A stretch of DNA of 8,197 nucleotides from positions 1-8,197 of the forward strand of contig JAJDEL010000351.1 of NCBI GenBank assembly GCA_029259835.1. Reading direction: 5' to 3'. The DNA comes from Planctomicrobium sp. Lineage in GTDB: Bacteria > Planctomycetota > Planctomycetia > Planctomycetales > Planctomycetaceae. Below the pieces are notes generated by a model that saw nothing but the letters and a program-made list of their open reading frames with translations, was not told the DNA's origin and ran no database searches. Of the stretch, positions 1 through 5,820 are shown piece after piece; within the stretch, counting starts at the first letter, position 1, and every line of letters starts with the position of its first letter. A program made the position numbers and the translations under genes.

Positions 1-695
1 GGAGCCGTGAAAATTGTGACCACTCGCAATTGCGAATGTTCGTCTTCCAGAATTTGCAGGTCTTCTTTTCGAATGTATTCTCTTCCATTTCGAACGGAAT
101 TTACGAGAAGAATTTTTCGTTGCGAGTTTTCTGCAATGTCATCAACCATGCTCAAGAAGGGAGTAATACCAATCCCCCCAGCGATGAGAACAACCGGCTT
201 GTCGGAAGTTTCGTTGAGGTGAAATTTACCTGCGGGGGCATAGACATCAAGAACTGAGCCAACGTGAACACTATCGTGCAGGAATGTTGATCCAGTTCCA
301 TTAGGAACGTATTTCACGGTAATGCGATAGTATTCCGAACACGGAGCAGATGAGAGCGAGTAGCAACGCTTGACTGTTTTCTTTTGACCAGGGATGTTCA
401 ACATTAAAGTGATGTACTGCCCAGGGAGGAATCTTGGCAACGACTTGGAATCTTGTGGGACGAGGTAATAAGACATCACCTCCGAAGTTTCTTTGACCTT
501 GGCTTTCACAACGAACTTTCTCGAACCAATCCATGCTTTCGATTGGGCATCACACGAATCGTGATTGGAAAGTTCGGAATCTGAATTTGTATTGGTAGGG
601 ACAGGTCGTTTGCGAGTTCCCAGACAACATTGCAAAAGTTGTCTGGCGATTTGGATGAGAACAGTCACTCCCAAAAGCAGTCCAACCAATGGCAT
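1..695 (-). CDS. Membrane-anchored FAD/NAD(P)H oxidoreductase, ferredoxin-NADP reductase fold (3' partial)
   Basis: The window holds the first 231 residues; the C-terminus runs off the left edge. A hydrophobic N-terminal segment (about residues 3-25, with C23 and C24) is followed by TRKR, which by the positive-inside rule puts the rest of the protein in the cytosol. After a polar linker (about 30-56) comes a ferredoxin-reductase-type FAD domain with the flavin motif RCYSLS (110-115) and a GSVLDVYAPAGKF loop (146-158). The NAD(P)-binding domain begins with PVVLIAGGIGITPFLSM (167-183). These motifs are typical of flavohaemoglobin, Hcr and phthalate-dioxygenase type reductases, which move electrons from NAD(P)H through FAD to haem or Fe-S partners. 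No globin domain precedes the FAD domain. A C-terminal 2Fe-2S ferredoxin domain may lie outside the window. The start is secure: ATG at 695 has GGGGGAG six bases upstream and an in-frame TAG at 710-708. It is divergent from the multihaem cytochrome, so a shared electron-transfer role is possible. The physiological partner is unknown. Confidence 0.9.
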   Translation of the reverse strand, partial: MPLVGLLLGVTVLIQIARQLLQCCLGTRKRPVPTNTNSDSELSNHDSCDAQSKAWIGSRKFVVKAKVKETSEVMSYYLVPQDSKSLPRFLPGQYITLMLNIPGQKKTVKRCYSLSSAPCSEYYRITVKYVPNGTGSTFLHDSVHVGSVLDVYAPAGKFHLNETSDKPVVLIAGGIGITPFLSMVDDIAENSQRKILLVNSVRNGREYIRKEDLQILEDEHSQLRVVTIFTA

Positions 696-701
696 TTGTC
701 G

Positions 702-708
702 CTCCCCC
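702..708 (-). promoter_or_regulatory. Shine-Dalgarno site of the reductase gene
   Basis: Read on the minus strand, GGGGGAG lies six bases before the ATG at 695. An in-frame TAG overlaps its upstream edge (710-708). Together these fix the start codon of the reductase. It is the clearest ribosome binding site in the window; most other genes here have weak or no such site. Confidence 0.75.
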
Positions 709-750
709 TAAACAATTCAATCTGTCGAAAAAAAGTGTTGTGTTGATTTG

Positions 751-788
751 ATTTCACAATGGAATGAACGCCGTTGCAATGCGCGCAT
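751..788 (-). promoter_or_regulatory. Candidate promoter with adjacent 10-bp palindrome for the reductase gene
   Basis: On the minus strand TTGCAA (779-774) and TGAAAT (756-751) are separated by 17 bases. Each matches four of six positions of the sigma-70 -35 and -10 consensus. This would give a 5' leader of about 45 bases before the ATG at 695. A perfect palindrome ATGCGCGCAT (779-788) sits just upstream and touches the -35 element, which is where an operator could act. The hexamers are weak and could be chance; no transcription start is known. Confidence 0.3.
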
Positions 789-797
789 CAACTACGA

Positions 798-833
798 GAT
801 GACAGTTTTTGTTGAACTTATTTGGATGTCATC
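798..833. repeat. 7-bp inverted repeat GATGACA / TGTCATC
   Basis: GATGACA at 798-804 and its exact reverse complement TGTCATC at 827-833 flank a 22-base AT-rich spacer. It lies about 20 bases upstream of the candidate -35 element of the reductase gene, so it could be a pair of regulator half-sites or a weak hairpin. A match of this length can also occur by chance. Confidence 0.35.
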
Positions 834-1237
834 TTTGTTTGTAAAATGTTTTGTTTTCCCTGTTTAGAGTCAGTTTTGTTTCGCGTTTAATGGGAATTTC
901 TGTCAGCAGATTACATCGCAGCACACTCCACAACTTCTTCATTTTCAGTTGAATTTTTCGCAACAACTCAATGGCAAGTCTCATGTCATTGAAATCGCGG
1001 AACGGATTCTTCTCGCATTTTCTGCCGGTGCCGACCGCATCTATCGAGATGTGAATGAAAACATCTACACATCCAATTCTGTAAATGTATTGCGAGCAAC
1101 AACGGATAAGGCGGTGTCCTTTTGGGTCGAGATCGTGCGACCTGATCGAACAATCTCAATTTCTGCTTTCACCCTCAAGTACGTGTTCTGATTGGACCGA
1201 AAATGTGGATTAGGGGATGTGCCAACCGATCCAGATC

Positions 1238-1256
1238 GATTCGGGTTTGTCGAATC
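1238..1256. repeat. Small inverted repeat upstream of the cytochrome gene
   Basis: GATTCG (1238-1243) and CGAATC (1251-1256) are exact inverse copies around a seven-base loop, about 120 bases before the cytochrome start. It could be an operator or a leader hairpin. There is no T-run after it, so it does not look like a terminator. Significance is low given the six-base arms. Confidence 0.25.
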
Positions 1257-1344
1257 TGATTTCATTGGCAAGGGGAGAAGTGAGATTGCCGGGATGGAGC
1301 CTGGCGAAGTCTCTGCGCTTACTGCATAGCTCATGAAGTGAGTA

Positions 1345-1380
1345 ATGTTGATGGTGAAGTCAATGGATCTGACGAAATGA
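1345..1380 (+). other. 11-codon upstream ORF overlapping the cytochrome start (ATGA)
   Basis: An ATG at 1345 opens a frame encoding MLMVKSMDLTK and ends at TGA 1378-1380, overlapping the cytochrome ATG (1377-1379) as ATGA. This is the geometry of translational coupling. The little ORF has no clear Shine-Dalgarno site, so it may be coincidence. It is listed because the cytochrome start itself has only a weak GGA nine bases upstream. Confidence 0.2.
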
Positions 1381-3239
1381 AAATCAATGCGACCTCTACA
1401 ATACTGAGCCTTGCATTGCTTACCGGCGCGATTGCATTTACATTTCGGCAACCTGTAGAAGCTCAAGAACCAGTCGCAGCACCACCTTCCAGGAAACCGG
1501 TGTTGGATTCGCCAGTCCCGTCGGAAAAGACTCCTTTAACCACTGCACTTCAGTCCGCAGCCGATTTGACACACGCGGACATTTTGGCTCGTGACCCTTT
1601 CCCTTCTGCGAAAACGTGCGCGAAGTGCCACCCGCAACATTTTCGAGAGTGGTCCGTTTCGCCTCATGCCTACGCTCAGTTGAGCCCTGTCTTCAATGCG
1701 ATGTCGAACAAACTCATTGAATTGACAAATGGAACGATGGGCGATTTCTGCATTCGCTGCCACACGCCTGTCGGGATGTTTCGCGGTGAACCGATCAACA
1801 TGAGCAACCTCGATCGGCATCCCACATCCCGAGAAGGTGTCACTTGCATCAGCTGCCATCGAGTTAATCAAGCATGGGGCAAAGGAGCCGGAAGGCAAGC
1901 GTTCGTTCCTGGTGATTTGACTCAAGGCGTGTACGGATCGCGAGGTGGCGACATCCTGCAACAGGTTCTCTCCAACATGGATGAGTACGGCGCCCTGAAG
2001 ACATCTCCGAATGCCAATGTCAAGGGGCGGGAGATTCACCGACAGTCCCAGAGGTTCTTTCAACTCACAACATCTGGGTTCTGCGGTAGTTGCCACGATG
2101 TTTTCGCACCCAATGGGTTCCGGTTGGAAGACGCCTTTAGTGAATTCAAACATTCCCCGTCTGCAGCGTGTGGAACGAGTTGTCAGGATTGCCACATGGG
2201 GCGTGTGCCTGGCAAAGCGGAAGGATACGATTTTGGTCCAGCGGCGATTGTCGGCAACAAATCGACACCTGCCCGCAAACACACAAACCACATGATGATC
2301 GGGCCAGATTATTCCATCGTTCATCCTGGAATATTCCCGCACAGCATCGAAGCAGTTCGAGAAGAATGTGCTCCGGACGATGCCGAAGGCTTAGCGACCC
2401 TCAGAGAATGGTTACAATTCAACGATCAAGCAGGTTGGGGTGCCGAGAACTTTGAGAAAAATGTCGGCAAGCACAGCGTGTTTCCAACGGCGTGGAAAGA
2501 TCCGTCGCGCCGTCGCAAGGCCAGGGAGATTCTTGTTGACCAGAAGAAACTGCTTTTCGAAGCGGACATGCAACGTTATCAACTCTACCGTGCCGGATAT
2601 CACCTAGGAGACATCGAAGTTCTGGATGTCTCGGAGAAGGGAGTGAACTTTCGAGTTCCTGTATCAAACATCACCGATGGGCATGGAGTCCCGACAGGCT
2701 TTGACGCAGAGAGACTGGTTTACCTGCGAACTCAGGTCTGGGACAAACGTGGCAAATTGATTTTCCAGTCCGGTGATCTGGACCCGAATGGTGACGTCCG
2801 GGATAGCCATTCGTTATACGTTCATAACGGTGAAATCCCACTCGACCGACAGTTGTTTTCCTTGCAGTCACGTTTCGTAACAAGGAACGTCCGTGGAGGA
2901 GAACGCGAGCAAGTCTTGAACGTTCCTTATTCGTTGGACCCACTCCCATACATCCGTCCGGAAACGCGACCGTTTACCGTATTGGGACGTCCGGTAGGCG
3001 CAAGAAAGCACAAACAGAACATCGAAGTTGATGGTCGCCACTACGCGAATTATTCCGTGACTCACGGTCAGGGACCATACACGATTCGTGTGCAACTGAT
3101 CGCTGGGATGGTACCTGTGAACCTTGTACATGCAATTTCCAGTGCCGGATTTGATTACGGCATGAGCGCAAAACAAATCGCCGACGCAGTCGTTGCAGGG
3201 CATATGATTTTGTATCAACGAACAACGTGCGTCGAGTAA
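1377..3239 (+). CDS. Secreted pentahaem c-type cytochrome, cytochrome c554-like
   Basis: This 620-residue protein starts with a signal peptide (residues 1-29, MKIN then a hydrophobic core to A20, likely cut after VEA), so it acts in the periplasm or outside the cell. Five CxxCH haem-binding motifs lie in the first half: CAKCH (81-85), CIRCH (125-129), CISCH (157-161), CGSCH (236-240) and CQDCH (269-273). Several histidines could be distal ligands, including H88, H97, H259 and the HTNH pair (302, 305). This spacing suits the cytochrome c554/multihaem family, whose members carry electrons in nitrogen metabolism or catalyse small-molecule reduction. The haem-free second half (about 395-620) looks beta-rich and carries NITDGHGVPTG (431-441), a GHxxPTG motif I associate with C-terminal domains of multihaem cytochromes. 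C265 and C331 are extra cysteines. An in-frame GTG at 1338 would add 13 polar residues before the signal peptide, so ATG at 1377 is preferred. The barrel protein gene follows on the same strand after a REP-like element. The substrate is unknown. Confidence 0.93.
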   Translation: MKINATSTILSLALLTGAIAFTFRQPVEAQEPVAAPPSRKPVLDSPVPSEKTPLTTALQSAADLTHADILARDPFPSAKTCAKCHPQHFREWSVSPHAYAQLSPVFNAMSNKLIELTNGTMGDFCIRCHTPVGMFRGEPINMSNLDRHPTSREGVTCISCHRVNQAWGKGAGRQAFVPGDLTQGVYGSRGGDILQQVLSNMDEYGALKTSPNANVKGREIHRQSQRFFQLTTSGFCGSCHDVFAPNGFRLEDAFSEFKHSPSAACGTSCQDCHMGRVPGKAEGYDFGPAAIVGNKSTPARKHTNHMMIGPDYSIVHPGIFPHSIEAVREECAPDDAEGLATLREWLQFNDQAGWGAENFEKNVGKHSVFPTAWKDPSRRRKAREILVDQKKLLFEADMQRYQLYRAGYHLGDIEVLDVSEKGVNFRVPVSNITDGHGVPTGFDAERLVYLRTQVWDKRGKLIFQSGDLDPNGDVRDSHSLYVHNGEIPLDRQLFSLQSRFVTRNVRGGEREQVLNVPYSLDPLPYIRPETRPFTVLGRPVGARKHKQNIEVDGRHYANYSVTHGQGPYTIRVQLIAGMVPVNLVHAISSAGFDYGMSAKQIADAVVAGHMILYQRTTCVE

Positions 3240-3252
3240 TTAAATAGAAGCA

Positions 3253-3315
3253 GTAGGTCCGCTCTGCGGACCATTGAACAGACAGTCGATTTTCGGTCCG
3301 CAGAGCGGACCCTAC
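3253..3315. repeat. REP-like inverted doublet
   Basis: Two 17-base units, GGTCCGCTCTGCGGACC (3256-3272) and its exact reverse complement (3295-3311), are separated by 22 bases. Each is itself a 7-bp stem with a three-base loop, and the pair can also fold into one long hairpin. Outer flanks GTAG (3253-3256) and CTAC (3312-3315) continue the symmetry. This is the organisation of paired REP/BIME elements, which are intergenic and often spread by RAYT transposases. I recall closely similar motifs in planctomycete genomes, but cannot check this. Its place between the cytochrome and barrel genes could stabilise or end the upstream transcript; there is no proper T-run for an intrinsic terminator. 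Confidence 0.85.
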
Positions 3316-3370
3316 AAATCCAGCCACTTTCGAACATCAAAGAAGTAACGTTGTTGTGATTTTTCAGTTG

Positions 3371-5101
3371 ATGACAACTTGGCCTGCCTTTGTACTTCGC
3401 AGTCTCGCGTTCACATTGCTCGCGGTTCCCGTTTGTGCTGATGACGAGGCGATCAATGCCGATCAAGCCGCTGGGATCGTGCGAATTTCTGATCAGGTGG
3501 AAACCGATCCTCTAATCGCAGTAAAAGAAACCCCTGCACCGCTCCTCCCTCCTACACCAGACCCGGTCTCATCGACGGACGAGGCACCTCCGTTATTTCT
3601 GAAAGACGACCCTAGCCCGCCGACTTACAATGGTGGTGTTGCACTCCATGCGGATCGAGTGCCGTATCTTTCAAGCATTGAGGAGGAAGAAGCCCCGTGG
3701 TTTGCGCACACTGTCGAACATTTTCTGGAAGCACTTACTGCTCCAAACGTGCCGCTTTCCAAGCTGATTGAATTCGTCACTTACGAAGAGCATGACTCGC
3801 CGGAGTCAGCATTGGACTATTGCCCGATTGGGATTCAGCCGATTCCGTGCCGCCCCGAACTCTTTGTTGAAACGAACGAACGGTTTCTGGCACCGGGGTA
3901 TCTCGAACAAGGAATCACTCTGCCAACCGGAGCGGTCTGGCGTCCGGCGGTGTGGGTCTTTGGGACCTACCGTGTCGGGGCAAGTCACATGGACAATCCG
4001 AACGGAAACGATCTCGAAGAAATCGCAACTCGACTCGATCTCTTCGGGCAGTTGAATCTTTCCGGAACAGAACGCGTTCTCTTTGGCCTGCGACCGTATG
4101 ACAAAGAGCGGGGGGCTTCACGCAGATTTACAGGGTACGACTTCAACGATGGGTCCACAATTGATGGGTTGAATCTCGATGTCCAAACGTTGTTCTTTGA
4201 AGGAGACTTCGGTGAGATTTTCCCGAATCTCGATCCTTACGACACCGGCACGCTCGACATTGGATTCTCAGCAGGTCGGCAACCAATGTCGTTTCAACAA
4301 GGACTATTGATCAACGAAGATCGAATCGATGCCGTAACCGCGACGCGAAACACTGTTTCCGGAATGGGAAATTTAAATCTCCGCATGACCGGCGTTTATG
4401 CCTGGAACGAAATTCACCGCAATAACAACCAGCATGATCGAAACGCACAAGTCGTCGGACTGTTTACTGAAAGTGATTTTCGCAGAAGTACCGTGAACGC
4501 AGACGTCGTTTACGTTCATTCGGATTCATCGTTCGGAAGCATGTGGGCGTTGGCTTTGAGTTCGATTCAACGTTTCCACGGTCACGAAAATACGTACAAC
4601 ACTTCCTTCCATGTCCTGGCATCGATCCCGACCGATGCAGAAACGAAAGCCTCTGGACGAGGTGTATTACTCTTTGGGCAGACATCCTGGACGCCGCATC
4701 ACACCCACGACCTGGTTTACCTGAACGGATTCTGGGCCATCGACCAGTTCACCTCACCTGTTCGAGGAACTCTCGCTGGTGGTCCTCTCGGGCAGACTGG
4801 TATTCTCTTTTCCGCCGCCGGGCTCGGTCGATTCGGAGCGCCGCTGAACAATCAGGCGAGTGAAGTTGCCGGCGGCAGTTTGGGCTATCAACTCTTCTTC
4901 AACCACACGAAACAACAGGTCATCTTCGAAGTCGGTGGACGTGAACCGACAAACGGAGCCGATGGGGCATTTGGATTCGGAACCCGATTTCAAAAAGCAC
5001 TCAACCAGCACTGGATCGTTGTTCTCGATGGATTCGCCTCAAAACAAGAAAGCCAGCGCTGGATCCCCGGCACGCGAATTGAATTCCTGGCAAAGTTTTA
5101 G
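3371..5101 (+). CDS. Outer-membrane beta-barrel protein (porin / alginate-export-like)
   Basis: A 576-residue exported protein. The signal peptide (1-23, one arginine then a hydrophobic core) ends at VCA before DDE. A proline-rich, acidic stretch (about 50-85) and a small N-terminal domain with two cysteines (C151, C160) precede the barrel. From about residue 190 to the end, alternating amphipathic strands recur, such as VWVFGTYRVG, RLDLFGQLNL and RVLFGLRP. The protein ends in EFLAKF: a terminal phenylalanine in an amphipathic last strand is the usual signal for BAM insertion. A GRQPMSF segment (about 303-309) and the overall pattern resemble alginate-export-type porins. The role is therefore an outer-membrane channel; cargo is unknown. 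It follows the pentahaem cytochrome gene by about 130 bases including the REP doublet, suggesting linked function. The start is uncertain: ATG at 3371 lacks a ribosome binding site, while GTG at 3356 (five more residues) has a weak AGAAG ten bases upstream. Confidence 0.82.
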   Translation: MTTWPAFVLRSLAFTLLAVPVCADDEAINADQAAGIVRISDQVETDPLIAVKETPAPLLPPTPDPVSSTDEAPPLFLKDDPSPPTYNGGVALHADRVPYLSSIEEEEAPWFAHTVEHFLEALTAPNVPLSKLIEFVTYEEHDSPESALDYCPIGIQPIPCRPELFVETNERFLAPGYLEQGITLPTGAVWRPAVWVFGTYRVGASHMDNPNGNDLEEIATRLDLFGQLNLSGTERVLFGLRPYDKERGASRRFTGYDFNDGSTIDGLNLDVQTLFFEGDFGEIFPNLDPYDTGTLDIGFSAGRQPMSFQQGLLINEDRIDAVTATRNTVSGMGNLNLRMTGVYAWNEIHRNNNQHDRNAQVVGLFTESDFRRSTVNADVVYVHSDSSFGSMWALALSSIQRFHGHENTYNTSFHVLASIPTDAETKASGRGVLLFGQTSWTPHHTHDLVYLNGFWAIDQFTSPVRGTLAGGPLGQTGILFSAAGLGRFGAPLNNQASEVAGGSLGYQLFFNHTKQQVIFEVGGREPTNGADGAFGFGTRFQKALNQHWIVVLDGFASKQESQRWIPGTRIEFLAKF

Positions 5102-5122
5102 AGAACAAATCTCGAATGGCCG

Positions 5123-5761
5123 CTACGGGTCAATCCAGATATACTGGCTCTCGACCTTGTCAACTGTTGTGACAGCGTCCTCTGAGCAAGACATCACCAA
5201 CGTCGCTAACACTGTATTGCTCGTCCTCTCAGGATGAATCGGATCTGGCAATTCAGCTCGCTGGATACCTTTATGAAGAATTGCGTCTTCTCGTAGTGCG
5301 TAGACGAGTGATATGGTTTCGCCCTTTTCGAGTCGGATGCGTGTTGGCTCATCAACCGATACGGGAATCGTGTGGTTTTTGACGAATGTCACTCCAGGGC
5401 CAGAAATTTGCGAAGTAACCACCGACACGTAGACAGGCTCGTCGTTGGGGCAGTGAGCGCAGTTGGACAACTTTACCGAATAATTCATTCCGGAACGCAG
5501 AGGAACTGTCGCTGGCACTTTTAGTTCCGCTGTCATGAGTTCCATAGCATCATGCTCAGATGCATCAAGCTCGATAGACATTCCGTCCGGAGCGATGAAG
5601 ATAAACCTTAGAACTGAAACTTCAGTTGGTGAACTCATCGGAGCCTCACGTTTACGGCTTATTCCATTCATCAGTGTCCATTTGCAGATGAATACTAACC
5701 CGACAGCGATGAACACCCAAAGAAACCCAGGGCGAATGAATTTGGGGTTTTGCTGCTGCAT
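5123..5761 (-). CDS. Single-pass membrane protein of unknown function with CxxC
   Basis: I do not recognise this 212-residue family. Residues 11-33 form one membrane helix, with K7 and R10 before it and RKR at 36-38 after it, so topology is ambiguous; the rest is most likely extracytoplasmic. The remainder (about 45-212) is rich in alternating hydrophobic residues, as in a beta-sandwich. It contains CAHC (101-104), which is not followed by histidine and so is not a haem c site; it could be a disulfide or a metal site. C192 is a third cysteine. The start at ATG 5761 has AGGT six bases upstream; a TTG five codons earlier lies inside the T-run of the preceding hairpin and is less likely. It lies 59 bases downstream of the DUF3179 gene on the same strand, with a terminator-like hairpin between, and ends 21 bases from the convergent barrel gene. 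Confidence 0.75.
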   Translation of the reverse strand: MQQQNPKFIRPGFLWVFIAVGLVFICKWTLMNGISRKREAPMSSPTEVSVLRFIFIAPDGMSIELDASEHDAMELMTAELKVPATVPLRSGMNYSVKLSNCAHCPNDEPVYVSVVTSQISGPGVTFVKNHTIPVSVDEPTRIRLEKGETISLVYALREDAILHKGIQRAELPDPIHPERTSNTVLATLVMSCSEDAVTTVDKVESQYIWIDP

Positions 5762-5774
5762 AGCGTGACCTGTC

Positions 5775-5804
5775 AAAAATGCCCTCAGTGTCCCTGAAGA
5801 GGGC
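5775..5804 (-). terminator. Intrinsic-terminator-like hairpin after the DUF3179 gene
   Basis: On the minus strand GCCCTC (5804-5799) and GAGGGC (5786-5781) form a 6-bp GC-rich stem with a 12-base loop, followed by A and five Ts (5779-5775). It begins 16 bases after the DUF3179 stop codon. The short stem suggests partial rather than complete termination. The plus strand has no T-run on the other side, so it serves only minus-strand transcription. Confidence 0.6.
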
Positions 5805-5820
5805 GGTCAATGTGATCCAC

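Larger units (their letters stand above)
696..1376. other. 681-base divergent intergenic region without a convincing gene
   Basis: This separates the reductase (minus) from the cytochrome (plus). The reductase-proximal part (about 700-900) is AT-rich and carries its Shine-Dalgarno site, a weak promoter, a 10-bp palindrome and a 7-bp inverted repeat. Positions 868-1191 form a stop-free plus-strand frame with no ATG and no ribosome binding site; it may be a decayed gene or chance. Further right are an imperfect palindrome around 1131-1155, a GATTCG/CGAATC stem (1238-1243 with 1251-1256, seven-base loop) and a GGCAA/TTGCC pair (1267-1271 with 1286-1290). I see no tRNA, riboswitch or strong promoter for the cytochrome gene. 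Confidence 0.6.

Noticed and set aside
301..534. 77-residue minus-strand ORF in the reductase region
   Set aside because: Out of frame with the reductase, whose FAD and NAD(P) motifs are read in another minus-strand frame.
949..1191. 80-residue plus-strand ORF from a TTG start
   Set aside because: No ATG, no ribosome binding site, no recognisable domain; kept only as a possible relic.
1065..1466. 133-residue minus-strand ORF overlapping the cytochrome start
   Set aside because: It overlaps the cytochrome signal peptide in antisense and shows no domain or start signal.
1536..2342. 268-residue minus-strand ORF
   Set aside because: Antisense to the haem-binding half of the cytochrome, whose five CxxCH motifs show the true frame.
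3253..3315. The doublet as a CRISPR array or intrinsic terminator
   Set aside because: Only two inverted units with one 22-base spacer, so no array; no T-run follows the second hairpin.
5102..5122. Possible bidirectional terminator between the convergent barrel and unknown genes
   Set aside because: Only a four-base GAGA/TCTC stem is present in 21 bases and there is no T-run.
5461..5475. CAHC in the unknown membrane protein as a haem c site
   Set aside because: The motif is followed by proline, not histidine, so it is not CxxCH.
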